Source: JAHEEL01 sp942491345 (lineage in GTDB: Bacteria > Actinomycetota > Acidimicrobiia > Spongiisociales > UBA5794). Taken from it: a DNA stretch of 64,000 nt. Shown piece by piece: positions 8,759 to 17,938 of the stretch (the first letter of the stretch is position 1; the number at the start of each line of letters is the position of its first letter). The translations under genes and the position numbers were made by a program. The DNA lies in assembly GCA_942491345.1 (NCBI GenBank), contig CALOAN010000020.1, forward strand, positions 434,001-498,000. Direction: 5' to 3'. The notes under the pieces are model-generated. The model made no database searches and was not told where the DNA came from. It saw only the letters and a list, made by a program, of their open reading frames with translations.

Positions 8759-10032
8759 CTGCGGAAGCCACTGCCGGGGATGCTGTTGTGAAGACCAGGG
8801 CGACGCCCGCCGAGCGGCGTGCAACGGTCGTCGGTGTCGTGCTTGTGATTCTTGGTGTGTTCGTGTTCTGGGTCTTCGGACTCGGCACCGAATCGGGGGC
8901 GCAATCCACCTTCAACCTTTCCCTTCCGGGCGAGCGGTTCGAGGGCCTGAACTGGGCGGTCGATTCGAGGTGGCTCGCGTTCATCTGTGCTGCACTTCTG
9001 GCATTCCTCGGAGGCTGGGTACTGCGGAGGTCCCACATCAAGTGGACGAACCTGGCATTGGCCATCGGCCTTGGTCTCTTCGTGCTTGCCTTCCTGACCT
9101 GGGCTGCGTCCGGCAAGTCCTTCAACCTCGTCGGGATGCTCCGCTCGACGGTGATCCTCTCGGTGCCGGTCACGTTGGGTGCCCTTACCGGCCTCATGTG
9201 CGAGCGCGTTGCGGTCATCAACATCGCGATCGAGGGACAGCTGTTGACTGCCGCCTTCGTCGGCACGATTGTCGGATCGGCGTGGGGGATCTGGGCGGGG
9301 TTGATCTCCGCCATGTTGACCGGCGCTTTGCTCGGGGCCGTCCTTGCGGTATTGGCGATCAAGTTCCGCATCGATCAGATCATCGCCGGCGTCGTGATCA
9401 ACATCTTTGCGCTGGGTCTCACCTCATTCCTAGCGCGTCGCGTTCTCTCCGAGGCACCGGACCTGAACTCTCCGGGACGGTTCGCTTCGTTCAAGATCCC
9501 CGTGCTGGGAGACATTCCCATCATCGGGCCGATGTTCTTCGACCACAACTTGTTCGTGTACGCCACGTTCATCCTGGTGATCTTCCTGCATTTCGCGTTG
9601 TTCTACACGCGGTGGGGTCTCCGGTCTCGGTCGGTCGGTGAGCACCCTGAGGCAGCGGATACGGTAGGCATCAACGTCTATCGAACCCGATACCGCAATG
9701 TGATCCTTGGCGGGTTCATCGCAGGTTTCGGTGGGGCGTTCCTCACGCTCGCGCAGGTGTCACGGTTCGAGGAGAACCTCACGGCGGGGATCGGCTTCAT
9801 CGGACTCGCCGCCATGATCTTCGGACGGTGGATGCCTCTGGGGGTGTTGGGCGCGGGACTCGTCTTCGGATTCGCGCGCGCTCTCCAGCAGAAGCTGGGC
9901 ATCTTGGGGACTCCGATCCCATCGGAGTTCCTGTCGATGACGCCGTACATCGTGACGATCATTGTTGTGGCCGGCGTCGTCGGACGAGCACGACCTCCTG
10001 CTGCTGACGGGAAGCCGTACATCAAGGATTGA
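8755..10032 (+). CDS. BMP-type nucleoside ABC transporter permease 2
   Basis: The second permease (425 aa), YufQ-like. The chosen ATG at 8755 overlaps the preceding TGA, matching the coupling seen one gene earlier; a GTG at 8746 is an alternative. Membrane segments span most of the chain. Family motifs include the GLMCERVAVINIAIEGQLL region and DTVGINVYRTRYRNVILGG near residue 300. No nucleoside-catabolism gene follows, so the substrate stays inferred. Confidence 0.9.
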   Translation: MTAEATAGDAVVKTRATPAERRATVVGVVLVILGVFVFWVFGLGTESGAQSTFNLSLPGERFEGLNWAVDSRWLAFICAALLAFLGGWVLRRSHIKWTNLALAIGLGLFVLAFLTWAASGKSFNLVGMLRSTVILSVPVTLGALTGLMCERVAVINIAIEGQLLTAAFVGTIVGSAWGIWAGLISAMLTGALLGAVLAVLAIKFRIDQIIAGVVINIFALGLTSFLARRVLSEAPDLNSPGRFASFKIPVLGDIPIIGPMFFDHNLFVYATFILVIFLHFALFYTRWGLRSRSVGEHPEAADTVGINVYRTRYRNVILGGFIAGFGGAFLTLAQVSRFEENLTAGIGFIGLAAMIFGRWMPLGVLGAGLVFGFARALQQKLGILGTPIPSEFLSMTPYIVTIIVVAGVVGRARPPAADGKPYIKD

Positions 10033-10180
10033 GAGCGCAGCCCCATACCCGCGCTTTCGAGCCGGTCAGAGGCCCGCATCTATCGCGAGTACCGCGCGCG
10101 GCTGCGCCCAGGCCGACGTCCCCTGATCGAGGGCACCCAACCGCGGACTCGGACCATCAGCGGCGGCCAACGATGCGCGC

Positions 10181-11050
10181 TCAGCCTTGGCTACCGAAGA
10201 AGCGAACCGCCTGCAACGCCAGTTCATTGAACGGCGGGCGGTCGCCTGCCGGCTCGGCCGGGTAGGTGCTCTTCACCTCGATGCGGAGTTCCGTGGTGCC
10301 GAGACTGGCGATCGGAACACGCTGGGCGTCGTTCGTGTTCGTAAGACGCCCTGAGATCTCTATGGTCAGGTCGTTCGTGGTGATCAGGTAGCCCTGAATC
10401 TTGTAGTTCTTCTTGAATCGTTCGTCATCGAACAGGTTCTGCAACTCGATTTCGGTGATTCGCACCGGCTCTGCGAACGTGAACTGGAGCCACGCGTCAA
10501 CTCCGCGTGCACCCTCGTCATTCCAGTCGGTATCCGGATCGTCATCGATCAGGTGCTCGGGCTCGTGACCGGTGAGGGAAGAGCTCGCTTCAACCGAACT
10601 CGGGAACAACTCGACGGCAGCCACCGCGATGGTCGTGGAACTCGATGTGGTCGTCGATGACTCTGCCGTGGCGTCATCGCTGCGGAACACGTTGAAGATG
10701 AGGACGGCGAGAGCGACGAACAGCACAACAGCCACCAACACGCCGAGCGCACGGCCTCCGGGCGAAGAACGGAGTGTTGGGGCCGGGGCTACCGGCAACG
10801 GATCCTGGCCCAGCCTCGCCCCGCATTGCTCGCAATGACGGTTGTAGTCCGGATTCTGTGCCCCGCACGAGGGGCACGCGACCATCGGAACGGGAGGAGG
10901 TGTCGACACAGCTGGTGCGTCGATCTCAAGACTATCCGTGGTCTCCTGGCGCGGCGGCGGCTGGCGACGCGGAGTCTCGGGTTCCGTCGGCGCCTCCCCG
11001 AGCTCGAAGGGCTCGAAGAGATCGTCAAAATCGGGTTTGTCCTGGTCCAT
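10181..11050 (-). CDS. Zinc-ribbon membrane protein with discoidin-like C-terminal domain
   Basis: 289 aa. An acidic, Pro-rich N-terminus is followed by a four-Cys zinc ribbon (CPSCGAQNPDYNRHCEQCGA, about residues 58-80), a transmembrane helix (about 102-122) and a Thr/Ser linker. The C-terminal beta-sandwich (about 150-289, with ASSSLTGHEPEHLIDDDPDT and WLQFTFAEPVRITEIEL) resembles the F5/8 discoidin or NADase-type glycan-binding fold. The topology suggests a cytoplasmic zinc ribbon and an external carbohydrate-binding domain. The exact ligand is unknown. It is divergent from radA. Confidence 0.75.
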   Translation of the reverse strand: MDQDKPDFDDLFEPFELGEAPTEPETPRRQPPPRQETTDSLEIDAPAVSTPPPVPMVACPSCGAQNPDYNRHCEQCGARLGQDPLPVAPAPTLRSSPGGRALGVLVAVVLFVALAVLIFNVFRSDDATAESSTTTSSSTTIAVAAVELFPSSVEASSSLTGHEPEHLIDDDPDTDWNDEGARGVDAWLQFTFAEPVRITEIELQNLFDDERFKKNYKIQGYLITTNDLTIEISGRLTNTNDAQRVPIASLGTTELRIEVKSTYPAEPAGDRPPFNELALQAVRFFGSQG

Positions 11051-11097
11051 CCGATCGCAATCTTCTCAGAGGTCTGTGCCCCAGTATTGTGGCACGT

Positions 11098-11217
11098 ATG
11101 TCGCCTATTGCACTTGTTCGTGTCGCCGAACCCTGGACGGTGGGGAACATCCTCGGGGCGATCTTCCTCGTGGCGGTAGTGGCGGGCATTGTCTACTGGT
11201 GGGTTCGCCGCCGCTAG
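11098..11217 (+). CDS. Possible 39-aa single-pass membrane protein
   Basis: A short open frame in the gap between two divergent genes: MSPIALVRVAEPWTVGNILG followed by a hydrophobic helix and a basic C-terminus (WWVRRR). The helix and positive-inside tail are what a genuine small membrane protein would show. No clear ribosome-binding site precedes the ATG, so it may be chance. Confidence 0.35.
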   Translation: MSPIALVRVAEPWTVGNILGAIFLVAVVAGIVYWWVRRR

Positions 11218-11269
11218 TCGGACCCTCGTCGCGAGTTTCGTGTCACACCTGATCCCTACGGTCTGGTGT

Positions 11270-12607
11270 ATGGCTGACTACCGATGTACCACATGTTCAT
11301 ATCGCACGAGCCGTTGGATGGGGTTTTGTCCCCAATGCAGAGGCTCTGGCACCGTCGTTGAATCCGGCGCGGGTGGTGCCTCAACTTGCGTGCCGATGCC
11401 GGTGGCAGAGGTTGTCTCCGCTCCGGTCCAGCGTCTGAAGACCGGGCTCGAAGAGTTCGACCGGGTCCTCGGGGGTGGGCTGGTACCCGGCTCGGTGGCG
11501 CTCTTGGGCGGTGAGCCCGGCGTTGGGAAGTCCACGCTCGTGCTCGAGATCGGCGCGGCGCTCTCGGGTTCGGGAACGCGTGTCTTGATCGCAACCGGAG
11601 AGGAATCCCGGAGTCAAGTTGGGTTGCGTGCGCGGCGGATCGATGCCGTAGCGGATGGCCTATCGGTTGCGACGGAATCAGACGTCGGGCGACTCTCCGC
11701 GCTGATTCGTGAAGGCACGTGGCCCGTGGTTGTCGTCGATTCCATCCAGACCGTCACCGATGGATCGAGAGGCATTGCCGGGACGACGACGTGGGTGCGG
11801 GACGCGGCGGCCCAACTGATAGCCGCAGCCAAGGAGAGCGGCGCGGTCGTGTTTCTCATCGGACACGTCACGAAAGACGGGGCGATCGCAGGACCCAAGA
11901 GTCTCGAGCACATGGTCGATGTGGTGTTGTCCCTCGACGGCGACGCACACCGGAACCTCAGGTTCCTGCGAGGGACGAAGAACAGGTTCGGCTCCGTGCA
12001 CGAAGTCGGCGTGTTCGAGATGACCGACCACGGCCTCGATCCCGTCGCCGATCCGAGTGCCGTGCTCGCAGGATCAAGAGAGACACCGGTCGCCGGGAGT
12101 GTTCTCTTCCCGGCACTCGACGGTCGTCGTTCGCTGTTGGTTGAGATCCAGGCTCTCGTCGTCCCGACAACGGCGGCTCAACCACGGCGCAGCGTCAAGG
12201 GACTCACCGCTTCACGAGTCCATCAGGTTATTGCATCGATTGATCGCCACGGCAAGATTTCAATGGGTGGCCGCGAGATCTACGTCTCAGCCATGGGAGG
12301 CATCTCCATCGGGGAACCGGCCGCAGACCTCCCGATGGCGCTGGCTATTGCTTCAGCCGTCTCTGAGGTGCCGCTCGGTTCGGTTGCGGCATGGGGCGAG
12401 GTGGCTCTCACGGGAGAGGTACGGTCTGTCAGCCAGGCCGATCGCCGACGAGCGGAGAGTCGCCGCCTTGGTGTCGACCATGTCGTCGAGGCGGGCGATG
12501 GTCGCCGGCTCTACGACGTCTTTCGGGAGGTTGGTGTGACACCAGGTCAATCCGGGCAGGGGAACGGTCTTCGTTCGATACCGATCAACGAACATGTACG
12601 TTCTTGA
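11270..12607 (+). CDS. radA: DNA repair protein RadA (Sms)
   Basis: A RecA-like ATPase that drives branch migration in recombinational repair. The chosen ATG at 11270 starts at the N-terminal four-Cys zinc finger (CTTCSYRTSRWMGFCPQC); upstream codons add no conserved sequence. Then come Walker A (GEPGVGKST), the RadA-specific loop KNRFGSVHEVGVFEM (the conserved KNRFG), and the C-terminal Lon-like domain (GISIGEPAADLPMALAIASA). At 445 aa the length is normal. disA follows 42 nt later, a common actinobacterial pairing. Confidence 0.96.
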   Translation: MADYRCTTCSYRTSRWMGFCPQCRGSGTVVESGAGGASTCVPMPVAEVVSAPVQRLKTGLEEFDRVLGGGLVPGSVALLGGEPGVGKSTLVLEIGAALSGSGTRVLIATGEESRSQVGLRARRIDAVADGLSVATESDVGRLSALIREGTWPVVVVDSIQTVTDGSRGIAGTTTWVRDAAAQLIAAAKESGAVVFLIGHVTKDGAIAGPKSLEHMVDVVLSLDGDAHRNLRFLRGTKNRFGSVHEVGVFEMTDHGLDPVADPSAVLAGSRETPVAGSVLFPALDGRRSLLVEIQALVVPTTAAQPRRSVKGLTASRVHQVIASIDRHGKISMGGREIYVSAMGGISIGEPAADLPMALAIASAVSEVPLGSVAAWGEVALTGEVRSVSQADRRRAESRRLGVDHVVEAGDGRRLYDVFREVGVTPGQSGQGNGLRSIPINEHVRS

Positions 12608-12649
12608 ACGACACCACCTGGGCGATCGTTGGACTAGCCTGCACCCTGG

Positions 12650-13711
12650 ATGACACCCAAAGCGCCCCCGCCACTCGATGTACTCCGCCAGTTCGCGCCC
12701 GGAACGACACTTCGTGATGGTGCCGAGCTGATCTTCGGACAAGGGACCGGCGTTTTGATGGTGCTCGGTTCGAGCGGCCAGATCGACGATCTCTGCACCG
12801 GAGGGTTCAGGTTTGCCGACGTCCCGGTCACCGCCCAGCGGATCGCAGAGCTGGCGAAGATGGATGGTGGAATCGTCGTCGACGATGCGACGAACACGAT
12901 TACTCGCGCCAACGTTCACTTCATCCCCGACCCGCGCATTCCCACCGACGAAACCGGAACCCGCTTCCGGACGGCCGATCGGCTGGCCTCGCAAACCGGC
13001 CTGCCGGTCCTCGCCATCAGCGAAGAGGGGCGAGATCTCGCCGTGGTGTTCGTCGGCGATGAACGCTTCGTCTTGAAGTCGCCGACGGTGCTCTTCGGCG
13101 AGGCCAACCAGCGGCTTCAGTCCCTCGAACGTCTCCGCAACCGGCTAGATGATGCCGTTGAACGTTTGTCCCTGTACGAGATCGACGACATTGTCACGAT
13201 GCGAGACGCCGTGATTGTGATCCAACGAGCGGCTCTTGTACTCCGGCACGTCGAGGAGCTCGAGCTCATCGCCGTTGAGCTCGGCGACGAGGCTCCGCTG
13301 GTCCGTCTGCAGGCGACGGATGTGGCCGAGGGTGTGGGAGACCTCGTCGATTTGGTGAACGCGGACTATCAACCCCGCAAGCCGCGTCGCGGCACATCGG
13401 TGTTGCCGAGGCTCGCCGAGGTGTCGACCGAGGATCTCTACCACACCGCTCGCGTGGGAGAGGTGCTCGGCCTCGTCCCACTCGATTCTGAAATCAGCCC
13501 GCGTGGTGTTCGGGCGCTCGCCGCAGTGCCTCGAATCCCGGACAGGGTTCGAGACAGAATCCAGAAACGATTCGGTACATATCAACGGCTGCGTTCGACA
13601 TCGGTCGACGAACTCGATCAGATCGACGGGGTCGGCCCGAAGCGCGCCGCCCGTATTCGCGCCTATCTCAATCAAGGCAACGGGATCCTCGCACCGCACC
13701 TCGAGGACTGA
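12650..13711 (+). CDS. disA: DisA-like DNA-scanning diadenylate cyclase with altered active-site motifs
   Basis: DisA makes cyclic di-AMP and senses branched DNA as an octamer. The 353-aa chain has the DAC domain (about 1-145), a helical spine, and a C-terminal helix-hairpin-helix (TSVDELDQIDGVGPKRAARI). Two catalytic motifs deviate: the usual DGA is D72-G73-G74, and the usual RHR is R105-F106-R107 (in GTRFRTADR). The rest of the domain (RANVHFIPDPRIPTDETG, ASQTGLPVLAIS) is conserved. Whether it still cyclises ATP is uncertain. The neighbours radA and carD match the usual DisA context. Confidence 0.9.
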   Translation: MTPKAPPPLDVLRQFAPGTTLRDGAELIFGQGTGVLMVLGSSGQIDDLCTGGFRFADVPVTAQRIAELAKMDGGIVVDDATNTITRANVHFIPDPRIPTDETGTRFRTADRLASQTGLPVLAISEEGRDLAVVFVGDERFVLKSPTVLFGEANQRLQSLERLRNRLDDAVERLSLYEIDDIVTMRDAVIVIQRAALVLRHVEELELIAVELGDEAPLVRLQATDVAEGVGDLVDLVNADYQPRKPRRGTSVLPRLAEVSTEDLYHTARVGEVLGLVPLDSEISPRGVRALAAVPRIPDRVRDRIQKRFGTYQRLRSTSVDELDQIDGVGPKRAARIRAYLNQGNGILAPHLED

Positions 13712-13776
13712 GCCCGGCCGGCAGGTACGCCCTAGGCAACCGGTACACTCGACAATCCGCGACCACACGGTGACAC

Positions 13777-14586
13777 TTGGCGACGAAGAAACCTGCTGCG
13801 ACGAAGAAACCTGCTGCGACGAAGAAACCTGCTGCGGCGAAGAAGCCCGCGGCGAAGAAGCCCGCGGCGAAGAAGCCGGCGGCGAAGAAGGCTGCGGCGA
13901 AGAAGCCGGCCGCGAAGAAGGCTGCGGCGAAGAAGCCGGCCGCGAAGAAGGCTGCGGCGAAGAAGCCGGCCGCGAAGAAGGCTGCGGCGAAGAAGCCGGC
14001 CGCGAAAGCAGCTGGGTCGTCGAAGGCTGCGACCGCAGACGCCACGGCGAAGCCTGTGGCGAAACGATCGGCTGCCAAAGCTGATCCGTTTAGTGTCGGC
14101 GAGAAGGTCGTCTACCCACATCACGGCGCTGCCACGATCGTCCGCAAGGAGAAGCTCGTGTTCAAGGACGAGAAGCAGAACTTCTACGTCCTCGAGATTG
14201 CGACGGATCAGCTGATTGTGCGCGTTCCGACCGCGTCGGCAGTTGAGCGTGGTGTGCGCCCGGTCATCTCCAAGTCGAAAGCCCGTCAGGTCTTCCAGAC
14301 CCTGCGTAGCGAGCCGCAAGAGGCCGGCTCCAACTGGAGCCGCTGGTACAAGGTGCTGACGGAGAAGATCAACAGCGGCGACATCTTCCAAGTTGCCGAG
14401 GTGATACGCGACCTCGACTACGCCCAGAAGATCAAGGGCATTTCGCCGGCACTGAAGCGAATGCTTGCCAAGGCGCGTTTGATCATCATCAGCGAACTCC
14501 AATTCTCGCTGGATGTAACCGAGGAAGAGGCGACGAAACGCCTCGAGCGGGCGTTGCCAAAGGTCGAAGTTCCCGAAGAGGTCTGA
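13777..14586 (+). CDS. CarD-family transcriptional regulator with Lys/Ala-rich histone-like N-terminal tail
   Basis: CarD/CdnL proteins bind RNA polymerase beta and stabilise open complexes. Residues 1 to about 100 are tandem KKPAA/KKAAA units resembling histone H1 tails. The CarD module follows from FSVGEKVVYPHHGAATIV, with the C-terminal helical DNA-binding domain (NWSRWYKVLTEKINSGDIFQ, then AEVIRDLDYA). Typical CarD is about 160 aa; this is 269 because of the tail. The start is TTG at 13777, just before the tail. No strong ribosome-binding site is seen, so the exact start is uncertain. ispD follows, as in mycobacteria. Confidence 0.9.
   Translation: MATKKPAATKKPAATKKPAAAKKPAAKKPAAKKPAAKKAAAKKPAAKKAAAKKPAAKKAAAKKPAAKKAAAKKPAAKAAGSSKAATADATAKPVAKRSAAKADPFSVGEKVVYPHHGAATIVRKEKLVFKDEKQNFYVLEIATDQLIVRVPTASAVERGVRPVISKSKARQVFQTLRSEPQEAGSNWSRWYKVLTEKINSGDIFQVAEVIRDLDYAQKIKGISPALKRMLAKARLIIISELQFSLDVTEEEATKRLERALPKVEVPEEV
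13780..14010 (+). repeat. Tandem repeats encoding the Lys/Ala-rich tail
   Basis: Near-identical units of GCGAAGAAGCCGGCC/GCGAAGAAGGCTGCG run in frame. Such arrays are prone to expansion and to assembly collapse, so tail length may vary between strains or be misassembled. Confidence 0.85.
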
Positions 14587-14617
14587 CGCCTCCAGCGTGT
14601 CGGATACCATTCGCCCC

Positions 14618-15250
14618 ATGGACGATCGTGCCCCGATCTGGGGGATCCTGTTGGCTGCCGGACGCGGAGCTCGCTTCGGGCGACAGAAGCACGATCTCGA
14701 CCTCCATGGCTCGCCGCTGTGGCTATGGGCCCAACGAGCCCTCATCGACGGAGGAGTCGGGCAGGTGGTGATCGTCGGGGATTTCGACGGTGCAGTTCCG
14801 GGGGGCGACCGAAGGCAGGACTCCGTCTCAGCCGGCCTTGCACAGATCCCCGATGACACCGGATTGGTGCTCGTGCACGATGCCGCCCGTCCCTTGCTGG
14901 CTCCGGGCGTTGTGCAGCGAGTGATCGCACGGCTGCTGGTCGGTGACGTCGCTGGGGTGATCCCCGTGGTCCCGGTTCGGGACACCATCAAGCGAGTTGA
15001 GCGAGATCGAGTGGTCGAAACCGTCGACCGTTCGCACCTCATTGCTGTGCAGACACCCCAAGGCTTCGACCTTCGAACGCTGCGTACCGCCCATGAGTTG
15101 TTCGAGGGGGAGGCAACCGACGACGCGTCGATGGTGGAGGCAACCGGTGGGTCGATCGCAATCGTCGAAGGTGATCCGATGAACCTCAAGGTGACCTATC
15201 CAGGGGATCTGCTGCTGGTCGAGGCGCTACGATCTGGACACCATGAGTGA
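14618..15250 (+). CDS. ispD: 2-C-methyl-D-erythritol 4-phosphate cytidylyltransferase
   Basis: The third step of the MEP isoprenoid pathway: CTP + MEP to CDP-ME. The N-terminal nucleotide-binding motif is ILLAAGRGARFGRQKHDLDL, with the Arg and Lys expected to bind CTP (the usual PKQ is RQK here). LVHDAARPLL and TPQGFDLRTL are also family motifs. The ATG at 14618 gives 210 aa; a GTG at 14597 would add seven residues. The 3' end overlaps ispF by 8 bp, so the two are coupled. Confidence 0.92.
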   Translation: MDDRAPIWGILLAAGRGARFGRQKHDLDLHGSPLWLWAQRALIDGGVGQVVIVGDFDGAVPGGDRRQDSVSAGLAQIPDDTGLVLVHDAARPLLAPGVVQRVIARLLVGDVAGVIPVVPVRDTIKRVERDRVVETVDRSHLIAVQTPQGFDLRTLRTAHELFEGEATDDASMVEATGGSIAIVEGDPMNLKVTYPGDLLLVEALRSGHHE

Positions 15251-15728
15251 TTCACGAGTTCGAGTTGGCTGGGGATTCGATGCCCATCGGTTTGGCGGTT
15301 CCGGCCCGATCCGGTTGGCCGGAGTCGAGGTCGACACCACCCGAGGTGTTGAAGCGACGAGCGACGGTGACGTAGTGGCGCACGCCGTGGCCGACGCGTT
15401 GCTCGGCTCGCTTGCGCTCGGAGACCTTGGAGAACACTTCCCTTCCTCCGACCCCGCTATGGAGGGAATCGATTCGATGGAGATCCTCGCCAGGGTGGGC
15501 CGCCGAATCGAGGATCGCGCCCATCTCGTGCACAACGTCGACGTGACGGTGATATCTCAGTCGGTCCGAATCGGTCCGCACCGCGACGCGATGCGGCAAC
15601 GACTGGCGTCAGCCCTTCGGGTCGACGTCTCCACGGTGTCGGTGAAGGCAACAACAACGGACTCGATGGGATCGATCGGCGCCGACGAGGGCCTTGCCGT
15701 GGCGGCGATCGTCACGGTCTACCGCTGA
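15243..15728 (+). CDS. ispF: 2-C-methyl-D-erythritol 2,4-cyclodiphosphate synthase
   Basis: Closes the CDP-ME 2-phosphate to MEcPP ring in the MEP pathway. The metal-binding DxH is seen as GFDAHRF near residue 13. The SDGDVVAHAVADALLGSLAL segment and GDLGEHFP are diagnostic, and the C-terminal KATTTDSMGSIGADEG closes the CDP pocket. At 161 aa the length is normal. Its end overlaps the convergent glycerophosphodiesterase gene by 17 bp. Confidence 0.96.
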   Translation: MSDSRVRVGWGFDAHRFGGSGPIRLAGVEVDTTRGVEATSDGDVVAHAVADALLGSLALGDLGEHFPSSDPAMEGIDSMEILARVGRRIEDRAHLVHNVDVTVISQSVRIGPHRDAMRQRLASALRVDVSTVSVKATTTDSMGSIGADEGLAVAAIVTVYR

Positions 15729-16425
15729 ACGTATCCACCATCAATCCGGGGTCGTCGGTGAAGATTCCGGATACCCCCGCCTCGGAGAGTGCAATCGCGT
15801 CGTCCGGATCATTCACGGTCCAGACCAGCACGGCGAGTTCCCCAGCCGCTTCAACGATCCCTTTCGCGTCCTGGAGGGTTCGCGTCAACGAAAGGTTGAC
15901 CGAGATGTGGCCGTCGCTGCGCGCCTGGTCGATTACCACGGAAGGATCGAGCGCAGCGCCGGCCAGCTGGCCGGTCGGAACACGCGGCGCCAGGTCCTTC
16001 ACCACAGCGAGCGAGTCACGATTGAATGAAGACACGAGCACCCGGTCCCCGATCTCGTGCCCGGCGAGCCAGTGAGCCACTGCAGCCGCAACTTGGTGTG
16101 TCGAGTCGTAGTCCGCTTCGCGCTCGTCGTTCTTGATCTCGATATTGAGGAGGGCTGTCGGCCCTATTGCCTCCCATGCCTCGTCGAGTGTCGGCACCCA
16201 CGGAGTTGTAGCCCTGATCTCGTCGAAGTCGAGTTCGACAAACGGCGGAGCCCCGGGGGCGGGCCGGTCGTCGTGGTGGATCACGAGCACGCCGTCGCGG
16301 CTCGGTCTTACGTCCAGTTCAACCCCGTCGGCGCCAAGCTCGATGGCCAGCGCGTACGCCTCGACGGTATTCGCCCGCACATGCGCAGAGGCGCCCCGGT
16401 GCCCGTAGATCAAGAACCCAGTCAT
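15712..16425 (-). CDS. Glycerophosphodiester phosphodiesterase
   Basis: Hydrolyses glycerophosphodiesters to glycerol-3-phosphate and an alcohol. The GDPD TIM-barrel signatures are HRGASAHVRANTVEAY (HRG plus the E/N-T turn) and GVELDVRPSRDGVLVIHHD, which holds the metal ligands and catalytic His. LLNIEIKN is the third metal-binding strand. At 237 aa and without a signal peptide it resembles the cytoplasmic UgpQ type. It is divergent from cysS. Confidence 0.92.
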   Translation of the reverse strand: MTGFLIYGHRGASAHVRANTVEAYALAIELGADGVELDVRPSRDGVLVIHHDDRPAPGAPPFVELDFDEIRATTPWVPTLDEAWEAIGPTALLNIEIKNDEREADYDSTHQVAAAVAHWLAGHEIGDRVLVSSFNRDSLAVVKDLAPRVPTGQLAGAALDPSVVIDQARSDGHISVNLSLTRTLQDAKGIVEAAGELAVLVWTVNDPDDAIALSEAGVSGIFTDDPGLMVDTFSGRP

Positions 16426-16546
16426 AGGCGAACTCTAGAGAATCCGCGCAGCCAGGGTTCTCCACGTCCCGTATGGCGTCTCTAGCCCGATGAACGAGCA
16501 TGGTCTCGCAACGTTGCTTGGCTGCGCGGCGGTACCATCACGTGCG

Positions 16547-17938
16547 ATGAAGATCTACAACACGCTCGGCCGGCAACTCGAGGAGTTTGAGCCCCGCGAT
16601 CCCGGCAAGATCGGGATGTACGTGTGTGGGGCGACGGTCCAATCGGATCCGCACCTCGGTCACGGCCGTTCCGCGGTGGTCTTCGATGTGATCCGTCGAT
16701 ACCTCGAGTGGTCGGGATACGACGTGACGTACGTTCGTAATGTCACCGACGTCGACGACAAGATCATCAACGCTGCAATTGCCGAGGGTGTCACGACCGA
16801 TGTGATCGTTGAGCGCGCCTACGCCGCGTTCGACGAGGCACATCGACGGCTCGGCGTGAAGGACCCGACCATCGAGCCGTGGGCAACACATCACATCGAA
16901 GAAATGCTCGACATCATCGGGGAACTCATCGAGACCGGCCATGCGTACACCGTCGATGGTGATGTCTATTTCTCAGTGCGGTCCGATCCGGACTACGGGA
17001 AGCTCTCTCGGCATGACCCGAACGACCTTCGGTCCGGTGCTCGGATCGAGACAGACGAACGGAAGCGGGATCCGCTCGACTTCGCCCTCTGGAAGGCAGC
17101 CAAACCCGGTGAACCGTCGTGGAAAGCCCCGTGGGGTGCTGGGCGACCGGGCTGGCACATCGAGTGTTCGGCGATGGCGCGTAGGTACCTCGGAGACGGG
17201 TTCGATATCCATGCCGGTGGGCACGATCTGATCTTCCCTCATCACGAGAACGAGATCGCGCAATCTGAGTCGGCCACCGGCACCACGTTCGCCCGCTACT
17301 GGCTCCACAACGGCATGATGAACCTCGAGGGCGAGAAGATGTCGAAGTCGACGGGCCACGTTGTGGGGCTGCTCGAGGCGCTTGGCGAGTACCGCCCGAC
17401 GGCAGTCCGCCTCGTCTACCTCCGCACGCACTACCGCAAGCCCCTCGACTTCTCGCTCGATGCCTTTGTGGACGCTGAAGCCGCGCTCGATCGGTTGTGG
17501 GCCTTCCGCAGGCGCACGCCGGGTCCAGTCGAAGATGCTGCAGACCCCGCGGTCATCGAACGGTTCGATGCTGCGATGGAGAACGACTTTGATGTGGCCG
17601 GTGCGCTCGGCGTCCTGTTCGACGTGGTCCGCGAAGGCAATCGCAGGCTCGACGCAGGCGAAGACGCCACCGCTCTGACGGCGGCGTATGACGAGTTCGT
17701 CGCGGTTCTCGGCCTCGCCGAAGGTGTGTCCGATCAACCCGGTCTCGATCCCGCGATCGCTCTCGTAGCTGAGCGTTTCGGAGCGGCGTCGGGTGACATC
17801 GAAGGACTTCTCGAGATCCGAGACCGCGCCCGAGCCGAACGCGACTGGGCAACCTCCGACGCCATTCGCGATGACCTTGCCCAATTCGGAATCGTGGTGG
17901 AGGACACAGCTGATGGCTCGCGCTGGCATCGGGGATAG
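16547..17938 (+). CDS. cysS: Cysteinyl-tRNA synthetase
   Basis: Charges tRNA-Cys. The chosen ATG at 16547 starts MKIYNTLGRQLEEF, the normal N-terminus; an upstream ATG at 16490 would add 19 unrelated residues. Motifs: zinc Cys in MYVCGATVQS, the HIGH variant PHLGHGRS, zinc-binding WHIECSAM and HHENEIAQSE, and KMSKS in EKMSKSTGHV. At 463 aa it has normal CysRS length; it retains the C-terminal region and so is not the shorter MshC ligase. rlmB overlaps its end by 26 bp. Confidence 0.95.
   Translation: MKIYNTLGRQLEEFEPRDPGKIGMYVCGATVQSDPHLGHGRSAVVFDVIRRYLEWSGYDVTYVRNVTDVDDKIINAAIAEGVTTDVIVERAYAAFDEAHRRLGVKDPTIEPWATHHIEEMLDIIGELIETGHAYTVDGDVYFSVRSDPDYGKLSRHDPNDLRSGARIETDERKRDPLDFALWKAAKPGEPSWKAPWGAGRPGWHIECSAMARRYLGDGFDIHAGGHDLIFPHHENEIAQSESATGTTFARYWLHNGMMNLEGEKMSKSTGHVVGLLEALGEYRPTAVRLVYLRTHYRKPLDFSLDAFVDAEAALDRLWAFRRRTPGPVEDAADPAVIERFDAAMENDFDVAGALGVLFDVVREGNRRLDAGEDATALTAAYDEFVAVLGLAEGVSDQPGLDPAIALVAERFGAASGDIEGLLEIRDRARAERDWATSDAIRDDLAQFGIVVEDTADGSRWHRG

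Noticed and set aside
13732..15189. Long minus-strand open frame over carD and ispD
   Set aside because: It is a composition shadow of the Lys/Ala repeat and of ispD; the protein is Arg/Ser-rich with no fold signal.
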